This document shows, piece by piece, positions 44,049 to 64,000 of a stretch of DNA of 64,000 nucleotides. Every line of letters begins with the position of its first letter. Position 1 is the stretch's first letter. The stretch covers positions 2,294,001 to 2,358,000 of the forward strand of contig JADPYG010000088.1 of the NCBI GenBank assembly GCA_017654735.1, in the 5' to 3' direction. This stretch comes from Vishniacozyma victoriae (Eukaryota; Basidiomycota; Tremellomycetes; Tremellales; Bulleribasidiaceae). The notes beneath the pieces were generated by a model, which saw nothing but the letters and a program-made list of their open reading frames with translations, was not told where the DNA came from and searched no databases. The position numbers and the translations under genes were made by a program.

Positions 44049-46243
44049 TCAAGATGGGCGTGTCTTGGCACGTGCAGCGTTCACTTTGGCAGTATACTGC
44101 TCCACCTCCTCCGTCGAGAGACCATCAATGGTCAGATCGAGCGTATAGGTACGTTTCCGAATCGATTGCGCAAGAGTGATATTCGTAGATGTCGAAGGCC
44201 CGGATACGTCCATTCTACTCCTGTTGCGATCCGAGGGCCGTGAAGCACTCGTTCCATCGCTTCGGTCAATAGGTACTGCCGTTCGAGAGGACCGGGACGC
44301 CTCTCGGTCGATCTTCGAGACTGACGCCGAGGATTTCGACTTCGTTCGGCGGTGTTCAGTGACGGTAGTGGGCTCGGTCTTTGGTACGACAGGTCGCTCT
44401 TCGATTTTGATGGACCGCTTCACCGAAAGTGGTGGCTCCTGATCGTGATCGGACGGAGGCGGAGTTGGGAGGGAGCTTTCATTCGAATTCGAATTGAGCG
44501 ATTCTCCGTTCTTGTCGAGAGACGAGTGGATACCGTGATCGATTGCTCCCTGAATCTGTACGACACTGGATGTAACTTCTGTTACACGAGCTGCAGCTCG
44601 ACCAGGCGATGGATATCGCTTGGTAAGTGATAGACTCTCAATCGACTCGGAAGCGGGGATTGATTCGTCCTCCTTGGCTGGCGATATTTCTTGGACTGGT
44701 GGACGAGGGGGAAATGCAGACTTTGGCCGATTACGGGCTTCTTCCGTAGGTGAAATCGTTCGTTTTCGTTTAAGCTGCTGGCGAGCTTCTCTCTCGTAGT
44801 CTGACAAATCATCCGAGTCCGCCTCATCTTCCGAAATCTCCATAGCTTCGTGCTCCTGATTGACTTCCTGCTCCTTCTCCAACCCTTGATGCTGAACGAC
44901 CGACTCCCCACTACTCTGCGGGAAAGCCAGCGGGTCAAATATCGGCCTAGGTTTTGGTTTCGCCACGCGTCGAAGTGGGACCACTGGGATCTCACCATCA
45001 CTCTCGCTCTCCTCGTTGTCTGCCAGTGGTGACTGAGTGAGATTGAACTGTTGAGATGCAGGTTGAGTAGACATGACGTGCTGTGCGAGGGGAACTGGTG
45101 GTGTTTGAGTTTGGAATGACATTGTGATTGCGCTTGCTCTGGTATCGATGGGAGCAGGTGGTGATGGAGACAAAGGATGAGCGGGTTCCTTGCCTTTGCC
45201 TTTATCGATGCGACTTCGAGGATTTCGATCCCCTTGATTTCCTGGGCTTGTGGGCGAAGATTCGGCCTGAGCGGCCTGAAGTTCAGGTATCTGGTCATCG
45301 GCGGTAGTCCACTTGGTGCCAAACACGCTGATCTCGTCCAAGGCGACTTGATCAGCTTTTGAAGTTTCGAAGATCCATTCCGGGATGGGTTTTCCTTTCT
45401 TTGCCCCATTTTCTGAAATGTATGGCTCGAGAAAGTCCGCAAAGGTGATGACGCCTTGAGGGAGATGGCGTGTTTGTTGACTTTTAGGATTCAATGGCTT
45501 AGCTGTCAGTTTGGTGAATTTTGGAACGAGGATACACTCACCGAGGACATGGTGAGTCGTGAAGGTCCAGCCTCTGGTTGACTACGTTCAAACGATTTCT
45601 CAATTTCCGACATGTCTGAATGGGACCTTCTGTTAGGAAAACTCGTAATGTCGTTGGACTAAGGCTCACTCGCCAAAGTACCATTTCCGTAGCACTTTCT
45701 GAGCCGCACCATCATCTTTCCCCCACCCCACTTCTTCCGTATCTTCAAAGAACACAGGTAAATCCATGTGAAGATAGATACTCCATTCAAGAATTTCCAT
45801 CTTCAAAGTTGGCATTTCAAGTCCCTGTACCGTCCTTTCACGCGGTGGTCCGACTTTCCATCTATATGATTCGATGTTGATCAAGGCTCTCAGGTTCGAC
45901 GTCAGCCTCTCAGGCTCGAGGTTGGCGTCGACTTCCCTGATATCAGCTTGGACTCTGTGGGTATCGTACCTCTCAAATTTATCCGTGGCATCAACATCAA
46001 ATTCAACAGGTACGGTATGGGTCTTGTCAGAAATCAAGCCGGTGATTTGTGCTCGTGGTTCCTCTGGGGTTCTGTAGGTATGGAACTGATCATGAGCTGA
46101 AGTCCAGCTAGTGGGCGTGCAGAAATTACCTTTGTAATCTGTACCAACCATTTACGACCCTTCCTTGCAATCTCGAGATTGGATCCATGAATCCTATCAT
46201 GTTCTACTACTCCCTTTGCCAACCACGAGCTGACATTTGCCAT
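44049..46243 (-). CDS. OB-fold protein resembling shelterin TPP1/Tpz1, with long disordered tail
   Basis: Starts at 46243 (MANVSSWLAKGVVEHD); stop TGA 44049-44051. Introns: about 46083-46126, 45626-45668 (acceptor at AACAGAAG) and 45491-45551 (acceptor at GCTAAG); all keep the frame. Length is about 690 aa. The first 170 residues have alternating strands like an OB fold: RKWLVQITKFHTYR, then AQITGLISDKTHTVPVEF, then DATDKFERYDTHRVQADI. The opening W.....V and the ISD.THTVP strand recall the TPP1/Tpz1 OB fold (LVSDGTH in human TPP1). A long acidic/Ser/Pro-rich linker follows, then a short conserved-looking C-terminus (RKRTYTLDLTIDGLSTEEVE). Telomere function is a hypothesis. Other OB-fold proteins are possible. 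Confidence 0.6.
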
Positions 46244-46505
46244 TTCGTCAGAAAGTGTACAGTATAGCAGAAATCAACATCAATCTTGAGCGGATCTTCG
46301 TCATCTAATCTCTAGACGCGACTAAGGCACTTAACGCCTAATGAGATCTGTTGTTTAGGCGCCTTGGGTAATAACCGGTGGAGGTGAGCCATTGATGATG
46401 ATAAATGCCTTTTGGCCTCATATAATCAAGCCATATTACTATCAAAGTATTCACGCATACTAACGAGGTGATTTGGATATCAGTAGTAATTGATTATCGC
46501 CAAAA

Positions 46506-47635
46506 ATGACCCTAGCAACAGTCGCTTTCAAGGTACGTTCCCTTGTTTTACCATCCTACCTCAAGTACCCTTCCGGTCATCCTATAATAACTGGATACGC
46601 GGGACTCAGTCCTCCTTTTCTTGTAATCGTCTATCAAATACTATCGTCAACATGCACGAAGCTGACGAGATCCTTCAGACCGAGTTTGCAGTCGATATGA
46701 CGTGCCAGAGTGTAAGTCATCACTACCACAAAGAGCTCCGCTGATGAGCAGTGTGTCAATGCCGTCGGTGATGCTCTTCGCGAACTTCCAGGTAGCCATG
46801 CAATCTGGTTTGTATTCCTCTTCAAGCTAATGCATAGGTATTGAGCGATACGACATCGATCTCGAGAATAAGCGAGTGACTATCACCGGCAAAAGTAAGT
46901 CACTGTCTTCAAGCAATGTAGGCATGACTGACCCTCGCAGCCCCACCTTCGAACCTCCTTTCAGCCCTCAAATCGACGAACCGCCAAGTTATCGTTCGAG
47001 GTTCATCATCTGCCAACCCAAACATGCCATCTACAGCCGCTGTATCCATTCTCGAATCCCCCATTCCCATGCCAACCAGTATAACCACTACCACTCAATC
47101 CGCTTTGGCCGACTCCAATTCAACAAGTCTACCTGGGATGAACGAGGAAGAATTCAGTCAGAAGGTCTTTGGGATCTGCAGATTTGTTCAGATCGCCCCA
47201 AAGACTGTCCTTATGGACTTGACCGTCCGCCTGCCTCCCCCCGCTCGAGTCGGTTTGAGTGGAGATGCTGGATACAATGTGTATATCTCGAGTACGGGGA
47301 ATATGGTCAACCCACCCGCTACCACAGGCAAGTCCTGGCTCAGCTTAGGAAGGATTGAACCAGATAAAGACGGTTACGGAGATATGTTCAAGGAGGTCGA
47401 TGGTGAACTATGGGAATGGGTAGGAAGGGGATGTATAGTTGAAGCAGCCGGTATTTCTCAAGAGACAAAGACCGAAGGAGCTAAGGCAGATGAGGGCGCT
47501 TCAATTGGAAAGATCTTTGCTGGAGTTGTCGCCAGGAGTGCGGGGACCTGGGGGAATGATAAGACTGTTTGTGCTTGTAGTGGGCGGACTATGTGGGAGG
47601 AGGGTAGAGAGATGGACACGAAGAGTATGCTTTGA
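46506..47635 (+). CDS. CCS1: Copper chaperone for superoxide dismutase
   Basis: Starts at 46506 (MTLATVAFK). Exon 1 joins over an intron to TEFAVDMTCQSCVNAV, giving the Atx1-like domain with the MxCxxC copper site, DMTCQSC. Further introns interrupt at about 46711-46751, 46791-46836 and 46893-46940. The middle is an SOD1-like domain (VLMDLTVRLPPPARVG onward). The C-terminal domain carries the CxC copper-transfer motif, KTVCACSGRTMWEEGRE. Stop TGA 47633-47635. Ccs1 loads copper and forms the disulfide in Cu/Zn-SOD in the cytosol and mitochondrial intermembrane space. All three domains are present and the length is normal. Divergent from the TPP1-like gene (262 bp between starts). Confidence 0.95.
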
Positions 47636-47836
47636 TGTCAGTAGAATATGTAGAGATGTATTCATCATGTTGTCATTAGATATTCTATATGCAGTCCCTC
47701 GTGTGGTTTGTCCATTATGTCGTTTCTCTGTCGTTGCGTTTGTTTCGTGAAAGTTGTTCTAGTGTGCAGTTTAGACACTGTTTGGTAGTGTAGGGGTCTG
47801 GGATTAGTACAGCATCCCAATCCTACCGCGACTCAC

Positions 47837-48365
47837 TCATCTCATCCACTCCCAAGCCAGGCAAAGCCCCCAAGCACCCCATAACCCCAACCATAGATCC
47901 GCCAACCACCTCCTTTCCCTTATCTCCTCGTCCACCCTCTCCTTCGACTGTGCCCGCCTCCACTCCTCAACAGGCTCGATCACATAGATCTTAGTCACCT
48001 CATCCCTGTGTACTGGCCGGCCATTTACGTATGTAGTGATAGTCTCGGTAGTTTCGTGCGAAGTGACTGATATAGGCATGACTGAAGTGGGTTGTGTCGT
48101 TCTAGGGGCAGTTGATGATTTTGATCGAGGTATCGCGAAATCTCCTTTATCTAGTGATTCGACCGTCCGCATGCTCTGCGGCATGCTTCCGCTTCCTATG
48201 ACTGATAAAGAGAAGGATACATGCATGCTCCCTTTCTGCTTCTTTAGCGACTTTCTCAATGAATTTTGGGCGTTGATTAACGTCAACAGCCGTATACACG
48301 TGTAATGGGGCACCATTCCTCCACCTTGTGTCATCATTCGATTTGTGGTCCATATTCCCCCTCAT
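47837..48365 (-). CDS. Small hypothetical protein with C-terminal hydrophobic segment
   Basis: Two-exon model. The start is at 48365 (MRGNMDHKSNDD) or at the in-frame Met 48353. An intron (about 48235-48299, GTGTAT...AAGCAG) joins NGAPLH to KGSMHVSFSLSVIGSG. Stop at 47837. A simpler alternative is a start at Met 48226 (MHVSFSL) with no intron. The visible coding part has a Thr-rich stretch (TTETITTYVNGRPVHRDE), then KIYVIEPVEEWRRA. It ends in a Trp-rich hydrophobic segment (WLADLWLGLWGAWGLCLAW), which could be a tail anchor. Family not recognised. The start lies only 17-29 bp from the start of the divergent transporter gene. Confidence 0.55.
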
Positions 48366-48382
48366 TCACTCCCTGCACAAAG

Positions 48383-50012
48383 ATGGTGGACCGAGGATTA
48401 GTCACTGGGCTAATGGAGAGTGCAGCAGGAGAATGGATGATGATTATTTCCCTAGTTTTTGGTGGTTGTTGCTCGTATGTCTCCCTCAATGAAGAGATGT
48501 AAGACTGACAAGCAGGAATGTATGGGCATTAGAGGCTGTTCTCAAGGATTTCCCTAATGCCGGTGAGCTCACACGACTGGCTAACCGAACCGAGCTGATA
48601 GATGGCAGGGACCTTTTTGACCTTCGCTCAATTCCTCTATGTCACCCTACAGACTGCTTCTTCGCAACTCCATTTCCCAAGTCAAGGAGGAAAACCGACT
48701 TGGATACCACGTATACGAAAGCGAGAAGTACCCATGGGGAGATGGCTGGTCCAGGTCGTGCTCTTTCTGGCTGTCAGTTTGAGTGAGTCACTCGTCACTT
48801 CGAAGGGCTTCGAGCTAATTTGCAGTGAACAACTATGCTTTTGGCCTTAAAGTGAGCTCGATTCCACGACGCGAGGATTAGCTAATTGAGAGATACCAGT
48901 AACGGTCCATATCATCTTCAGGAGTGGTGGTGAGTCTTCTCGGATCTGTAGTGAGACAAAGACTGACAAACAGGGCTGTGCGTATCGATGTTGACAGGAT
49001 ACTGTTTCGCAAAGAAACGTTACTCCTTGGGACAGATCGTGAGCTATCACCTCCGTGAACAGGAAGCTGATCCCAGGCCGCTGGTGTGATCATCACAATC
49101 GGTATAGTCCTCGCTACTATATCCGCACCTCGTCGTCGCTCCGCACCAAAAGCAACCCCGGAGATAACGATACAATCAACAGATTACCTTTCGGAAAACC
49201 TGCAATACGCCTCTGGGATCCTCATGTTGGCCATGGCTCTGTTTCTCAGTTCATGCCTCGGTATATTCCAGGAAGAGACATATAAGTTGTACGGCAAGAA
49301 ATGGCGTGAAGGATTGTTTTATTGTGTATGTCCCTTCTCTCGTTGTCAAAGCTGATAAGTAGCATTTCCTCAGTTTACCATACTTTTTACCCTTCTATCC
49401 ATCGTTACGATCGACATTCGAGGCATTCTCATTGTCTACGCCAGTCAATTTACTGGCTATTCCGACTCCAGCTGGATTTCCTGAAACTCGATTCCTTGCT
49501 GGAACGGGCAGGAAAGATACGTTAATACAATGGAGACAGTTGATGATCCCCTCCGCCCTCGGTGCGCTACTACTCAACGTCATTACCCAAGGAATGTGCG
49601 TAAGAGGGGTAAATCGCCTGACTACGGTAAGCATTGCCTTTAGACTTCGTTATGAGGCTGATGGGCTTAGAGGGTTAACTCCACCACTGTCAACCTGGTC
49701 TTGACGATACGTAAAGCCGTTTCATTGGCTATCTCAGTCTGGTTCTACGGATCAGGAGCGAACGCCGGTCTTCTCACCGGTGGCGCGATGGTCTTAGGTC
49801 CGTCCACCATGTTCTCAAATTTAGGCGAGGCTGACTAGTTAGGAGGAACACTGATATATTCTTTTGCGCCACCTCCAAAAGTCATCGATGCCAAAACGAA
49901 CGACGTCGCGCAGGATGAAAACGCAATACCACTGCAATCGATAGAACCTAGAAAAGCAGACGTAGATGATAGCTTGCGAAGAAGGACACTGAAGAAAGAT
50001 CACTCATTATGA
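48383..50012 (+). CDS. YEA4: Nucleotide-sugar transporter, YEA4/SLC35B4 (UDP-GlcNAc/UDP-xylose) type
   Basis: Starts at 48383 (MVDRGLVTGLMESAAGEW). About nine short exons, stop TGA 50010-50012. Ten hydrophobic segments are expected for this UAA family, and most can be seen. Key family segments: SLVFGGCCSNVWALEAVL (joined over an intron), GTFLTFAQFLYV, NNYAFGLKVTVHIIFRSG, and near the C-terminus VRKAV-like TIRKAVSLAISVWFYGSG. A hydrophilic tail follows (DAKTNDVAQDEN...). Yeast Yea4 carries UDP-GlcNAc into the ER for chitin synthesis; SLC35B4 also moves UDP-xylose, relevant to xylose-bearing capsules in tremellomycetes. Substrate is inference. Convergent with PRP16 (57 bp). Confidence 0.85.
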
Positions 50013-50069
50013 TGTAGACATGTTATGCAATATTGCTATCCTTACAACCCTCTTAATTGTGACCTAGAT

Positions 50070-53000
50070 TTAGATCCCACCACCCTTCCTTCGCGGTGTA
50101 GCTCCAGTCCTAGCTCCAGCTCCAATACCTTTACTCCTGGGCGTAGCGCTCACACCAGGAGTCATTCCTCCGATCCTCGGCGTCCGGGATACGGCGGCTT
50201 TAGCGATACTATTTGCTTTCTCCCTTTCGATTCTACCATATCAGCTAGATCATGTAATAGGAAGGAAGGACATACTGTTCCCTGTTCCTAGCCATCTCAG
50301 CTTCTAGTTCAGTCCTCTTGGAGAAATCCCGATTGGCCTTAGCTCGTGCTAGGGCATCGAAATTACGTTCTCGGATAGAGAAGTAGACTGATCCGAGCTC
50401 GGCTGATTGTTAGCTGTGCGCCTCACGAGAGAGTATGGGCTTACCAAGCCAGTAAGGGTCGACAGAGGTTACACACATCATGTATTCTGTTCAGTCAGCT
50501 ATGCGCCCATCAATTTGCGGGACCGAGAAGCTCACGCTTGGAAGTAAGAACCACTATGCGCGTCAGCTTGTGTCTCTGTGGATGGAGGGGAATAGCTTAC
50601 ATTCATGATAGACCACGTAATCAGGCATGTACCCAAGACCATACAGCGCACTAGTAGGATGAAGAACACATGGCAGCTAACGAAATGAGCGGAGTTCTAA
50701 CAAGTGAGATGTCACTTACAGCTGTCCTAACATTGATGTACTCTCCAATACCCTTGACTCGAGCAGCTTGATGGAAGTATCCAGCTACGATACATTTTCT
50801 GTCTCATCAGCCAACAGCATTGCAAGGAAACGATGGACTCACCTGACGATATCCCAATCTGTACCGCAGGATAGTACTTGCATCTTCTGAGTCTTCATGA
50901 TATCCTCCAATTGACCTCTGACTTCTCTCGCTTTTCGCATCAACTTGGGATGTAAGAAATGCTTCATGCACCAGCCATCGCTGTATCTGTTCATCAGCTC
51001 CCTGCGCCACTGTATGATATTGGCATCACTTACCCATTACTCTTCCACTGAGTATAAACGTGGAGTAATGTCAAATGATCACTTTCCGGAACAAAGAACT
51101 TTTCCCTCGCCGCATCACTCTCCTCGGCCCTCTGAGCAGGTCGATAGAAAACACTAGGAACCGACAACATCGAAACAATAGTCAACATTTCACTCGAACA
51201 ATGATGTTCAGTGGCGGTAATCAACATTTTCGCAAGCGAAGGTTCCATTGGGAAATCCGACATTTTCTTTCCGGCCGAGGTAAGTTCTCCGACATTGTCG
51301 AGAGCACCCAGGACCCAGAGCTGGAACATTGAATTTAAGATGTTTTCCTGAGGTGGTGGATCCATGAAATCGAATTCTAGGAGGTTCTTGACTCCGAGCG
51401 ATTTGAGAAGAAGGACGGTATTTGCCAGATTTGTTCGCTGGATTTCGGGAATATTGTTTGGGAATAGCTCATTTAGGTAGGCTACTTCTGTGAAAAGTCG
51501 ATAACAGAATCTGGAAGTCAGCTAAGGGTCGTCTCTCGCGAGCGGACAAGCTTACCCAGGTCCAGTTCGACCAGCACGACCACTCCTCTGACCAGCATTG
51601 GCCTGACTGATGGGTGTGATTTGCAGAGCGTCCATTCCGACTTTAGGGTTGTAAACCTTCATCTTTGAGTACCCAGAATCGACAACATAGAGAATACCAT
51701 CAACTACATCATCAGCTCGAGGTCTTCCCAGAAGTGCACGATGGACTTACCCGTCAACGAAGTTTCGGCGATATTGGTTGCGACGATCACCTTCCGTCTT
51801 CCATCTACGGTAGGTTGGAAGATCTTGGCTTGTAGATCTGCGGGCATTTGAGAGTAGATGGGAAGGACAGCCAGTGGTGGTGGGTCCTCGAGCTGCTCAA
51901 GTCGTTCTGCTAGTCAGCTCATCGTCTCAAGAATGCGCGAAAAAGCTTGCCATTTATCACATTACAAGTCGCTTCAATATCCTCTTGACCCGTCATGAAC
52001 ACCAAAATATCTCCCTGGGGCATCGACAAATGAATTTGAAGGACCTGCTTGATGGCGCTATCGACATAATCCTCACAAGGAGATTTACTATGATAAATCT
52101 CGACCGGGAAAGTACGTCCAGGAATCGTATATGTCGCAGCATTTCCAAAGAACCTCGAAAATTTCTCCGCGTTCATCGTAGCGGAAGTAACGATTAATTT
52201 GAGATCACGTCTCCTGGTCAAGATCTTCCGTAGTAGTCCCATCAAGATATCGGTTGATAATGAACGTTCGTGCGCTTCGTCGAGGATGATGACCGAGTAC
52301 TTGTCCAGATCTCCTTCGTTTAGTGATTCTCGAAGAAGCACACCGTCCGTCATGAATTTGATTTTGGTATCTCTTGAAGTACAATCCTCGAATCGAATGG
52401 CGTATCCGACTGTACTTCCAAGTTCGCATTCCATCTCCTCACTAACTCGTTTGGCGACTGACATGGCGGCGACTCGACGAGGTTGAGTACATCCAATGAC
52501 ACCGTTTTGACAGTATCCCTCTTCGTACAAGAATTGACCGAGTTGTGTCGTTTTACCAGAACCAGTCTCACCAATTACGATTACCACTATCACATTAGCA
52601 TCATGGAATAGCCACCAGGACATATAACTTACCTTGATGATCTCTCAGTTGACCCATGAGCTCTTCCCGTACAGCGAAAGCGGGCAGATACTCCCTTTGC
52701 TGCTTGAGAGATTTACCCCTAGAGAAATCGGAAGCTCCTTCCTGTTTCTTCATATGTGTCGAGAATTGCGAGCCAGCCTTGTAGTTTTCATCACCGCCGC
52801 CCTCTTTCTGCCCTTCTGCGCCCATCAGCATTCATCACGCGCACGACAAGATAATTGACTCACCCTCTCCGAGATCAGGCTCGTCCTTGACACCCATAAT
52901 GTTTCCTAGAGTAGTTCCAGCAACGGAAGCGACCCTGGCAGCAGCCTTTTCCCTCTCCTGCCTTTCCCTACGCTCTCTGACTAGCAAACTACCCTTCTTG

Positions 53001-54802
53001 CTGAATACAGCCATATCACTTGTAACATCCCTGACTGGATTAATTGGCTCCAGTTGCCTGGTGTATGCGACTGTCCCATCCAAGAAGGGCGGGCGAAGAT
53101 CATGTACGAGGACATGGACTTTGGAGTCGGAATCCTCTTCAAAGTCTTGGTCTACGTTCTGATGCTGGGCGACACCGGAATTGAGCATTCGGTTCGTCTC
53201 CCACAGGTCATTGTCGGCGTTCTAGGATCGTCAGTACATTCCATGAAATGATATAGGAGACTCACAAATTGGGCCTGTCTTGCTGTCTGGCGCTTGACGG
53301 CCTTCTGCTCCATCTCGGCCTCCTGTTTACGTTCAATATTCTCCCATTGAGCGAAAGGATTATGCTCGTCATCGCCCGCCTGCAGAGTCAGCTAAAAGTC
53401 ATCGTACAGAGAACCGAACAACTCACAACAGCTCCCTCATCATCGTGACTGTACCAATCACGATCCAGTCTGACCTGCTCTTCCTCCCATTCTTCCCCGT
53501 TCATGGCCATCTCCTCACCATCCTCTAGGTCGGGGAACTCCTTTTTGACTCTTACCGAACGAGGGGTTTCATCCCACCCCCGTCCCTTGGATCCCTCACT
53601 CTTTCCATATCTGCCAGCATCACGACCACCTCGAGGTGTCTCGTCCCATCCTCGATTGGGTACGCGCATACTTCCTCCATCCCACTGTGGTTCCCGCTTG
53701 ACAGACTTTGGTGTTGGTGCATCGTTCCAGCTCTTTGTATCGCGACTGTCGCGGTCATCCCTCCTGTATCCCCTATCTCGATCACGGTCATCGTATGTAT
53801 TTCGATTGAGCCGAGATTGGAAGTCGCCCAGTCCGGCTGGTTTAGCATCGCTGTCTTTGCTAGAGATGACATTATTGCTCGACGGCCCCGCTGGCATATT
53901 ACGTTCCCGCTTTCTTGCTTCCATCCGACGTATCGCCTCCTCCGATAGACCAGTACCACGACTAGGTGTTTCCTCCGGCTTCTGTCGAGCAGTCTCACGC
54001 TTGATTGGTAGCGATGGTACTGCTTTGTCAGCTCTCAGCCTACGTACCAAAGATATACGTACCTTTGAATACTCCGCCATTGGCGGCTAGATCGGTATCT
54101 TCTTCTCCAGGTTCACGCTTCACCCTTTTGCTAGGTGGTTCCATCTTCCCTCCACCAGCGGCAGCAGCTTGAGCCCGTCTGTCAGCCGCAATCTTATCCA
54201 ATCCAAGTACGGGAGGTCGAGCAGCTTGCTGACGGAACGTAACCGCCTGAAAAGTCAGCTCTATATAGTGACATGCCTGGTTGGACTTACGTTGTCTGAT
54301 CGAGTCAATCCTCCCTTTCGCCTTGGCTCCGCCGCAAGTACATCTGACCGATCATGGTCCATCCCTTCCACGTTCTGGTCGCCTCCTGACCCCCTAGCGC
54401 CTACCATCCGAGGTGGAGAATGCCCGGAACCCCTCCTGATCCCATTCTTCGAGTCTACAGCCAGCTGAGCTAGAATTCGGGAGTGTAGCGAAAGTGTCGC
54501 GTCTTCGGTGAATTTTCCGAAAGCAGAGAGAGCTGGTCGTCAGCAAATCCAGACCTATGAGAGAGTCTAATTACACACATACCTTTAATAAAAGAGTCAC
54601 CAGTACGGTTATGTTTGGCGATATCTATCACTCTTCTCGCGAGAAGGTCGTTGGGATTGATAATGTTCATCATCCTCGATAGCTATGAAATCAGCAAGGG
54701 AAGATGACAGAAGGTCGGGGTACGTACCTCGATGGCAATTTGGTGAACGAAGCCATCTGTTCCCTCCGACTCGCCGTTCCGAGGTGGACTTTGGGCGGAC
54801 AT
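50070..54802 (-). CDS. PRP16: Pre-mRNA-splicing DEAH-box ATPase Prp16
   Basis: Starts at 54802 ([18 protein letters not shown]); stop TAA 50070-50072; many short introns. The N-terminal 450 residues are charged with RD/RS-type runs ([17 protein letters not shown]) and two W-DETPR repeats, as in metazoan DHX38. A conserved linker precedes the motor: [12 protein letters not shown]. Helicase motifs: GETGSGKT (I), [15 protein letters not shown] (Ia), DEAH (II), SATMN (III), [19 protein letters not shown] (VI). The end ([18 protein letters not shown], then a TPRRKGGGI tail) matches Prp16/DHX38 rather than Prp2, Prp22 or Prp43. Prp16 remodels the spliceosome after the first step. A gene so rich in introns depends on its own product for splicing. 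Confidence 0.93.
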
Positions 54803-55413
54803 TTTGGTGCCGAGTAATCCAAATTATCCTGGCTCTCTTTTTGAGAGGTCGAAGCTGTTGAGATCGAGGCAGGAGTATGAAGGATGATGAAGAGTAACGG
54901 TTCCAGCTTAAAACAATCTTGAGGTTACTTAGGTGCAATTGCCACGTGTATTTAAGCGCAAGTGAAGAGCGCGACGACAATGACACCATGGACGATCACA
55001 TCTCTGCCTATACCCCCTGCTGTCACCTGACCCATAGGCAGAAGCTCTACGTTGCGATATTCGGTGGTCGTCGCGCAGATTCAGCGAAACACCAGGAGCG
55101 ACCATGCGGAAATCGCAATCAGGCAAAGTTCATCTGCCTCTGTCGAGCGGCATGGATCACCGAACTCGGACCAGCTACACAGTGATGATCGGCGCCCATT
55201 GCCGTCTGCACTGGGGAGTGTGCTTGGTGCTCTCTTCGGGTCCGCAGACCTCGCCGAGAGCAGATGAAAGGGACATCCTTCATATTTGACAGCCGTTTTG
55301 GGCATTCTCCATAACAAGACAAAGGAGGTTACGATTGCTGTAACTTTTCTTTGCTCGCCGATCTTAATTCTACTCCGATCATTGACTGCTAATATTTCTA
55401 TACTGAATAAACG
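54803..55413. promoter_or_regulatory. Divergent promoter region, PRP16 / ABCC transporter 1
   Basis: This 611-bp region lies between outward-facing starts. Short ORFs are present on both strands without recognisable content. No clear named drug-response element was found by eye. Confidence 0.4.
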
Positions 55414-60793
<5,380 letters not shown>

Positions 60794-61106
60794 ATCTCCC
60801 GAATCATCGCCCTCGCCCTTCGCCCAATCCCTCCTAGCTTTACCCCTGGCTCTACCCCTTTCCACAATGTACTTTCTTTCTTCTTGCTCCTTTCACATGA
60901 CCCATCCTTTATGCCTTGTGTTTCGCTTCCCTTCATGCATACGGTATGAAAGGAGTGAGAGATTCGGAGCGGGACTTTGACTCAAATACTGTCATGCAGC
61001 TTCTATGCCCCTCTCATTCCCCCATCACACTGATATTCTTCATAAACACTCACAAACAAGGAGTCAAGCACCACTTCGACACCACCAATATCACTACACT
61101 ACCACC
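60794..61106. promoter_or_regulatory. Spacer between tandem ABCC genes
   Basis: This 313-bp stretch is C/T-rich, with repeated ACCAC-type pyrimidine/purine runs just before the next ATG. It must hold the terminator of gene 1 and the promoter of gene 2. Confidence 0.4.

Positions 61107-64000
<2,894 letters not shown>

Overview
The window is a gene-dense piece of a basidiomycete nuclear chromosome, most likely from a tremellomycete yeast (Cryptococcus/Kwoniella-like). Nearly every gene is cut by many short introns of about 40-60 nt, with GT...AG ends and a CTGAC/CTAAC branch point close to the acceptor. Intergenic gaps are short, neighbouring genes alternate strand, and proteins such as the fused ADE2, FUR1, PRP16, CDC73, CCS1 and the DASH subunit Dam1 are clearly fungal. 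I see no prokaryotic-type operon, CRISPR array, rRNA or intact transposon. Exon junctions were deduced by eye from reading frame, splice consensus and protein similarity.

Layout, left to right. 1-360: C-terminal end of a gene entering from the left. 873-1999 (-): GIS2/CNBP zinc-knuckle protein. 2348-4139 (+): lineage-specific protein with two tandem Zn2Cys6-like modules. 4562-5790 (-): Pro/Ser-rich protein. 7488-9506 (+): DUF89 damage-control phosphatase. 9709-12341 (-): 14-helix MFS drug antiporter. 13537-17517 (+): large Ser-rich protein with a divergent Dbl-homology (RhoGEF) region. 17725-19024 (-): FUR1. 19186-20256 (+): DAM1 with an unusual C-terminal tail. 20405-22033 (-): CDC73. 22222-about 26909 (+): TRM732/THADA. 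28810-30862 (+): AT-hook protein. 31301-33089 (-): Tgl2-like lipase. 33770-35130 (+): secreted PI-PLC-X-like protein. 35297-35868 (-): small hypothetical protein. 36387-41856 (+): tandem array of three secreted CAP/PR-1 proteins. 42092-43979 (+): ADE2. 44049-46243 (-): OB-fold protein resembling shelterin TPP1/Tpz1. 46506-47635 (+): CCS1. 47837-48365 (-): small tail-anchored-looking protein. 48383-50012 (+): YEA4-type nucleotide-sugar transporter. 50070-54802 (-): PRP16. 55414-60793 and 61107 to the right edge (+): tandem ABCC (Yor1-like) transporters, the second truncated by the window.

Most of the content is housekeeping: purine synthesis and pyrimidine salvage, splicing, Paf1 complex, tRNA modification, kinetochore and copper delivery. 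Two local expansions stand out: the CAP trio and the ABCC pair. The best candidates for undescribed biology are the duplicated zinc-cluster exon module (2348-about 3100), the winged-helix-like tail on Dam1 (19874-20256) and the TPP1-like OB-fold gene (44049-46243). None of these was tested by a database search.
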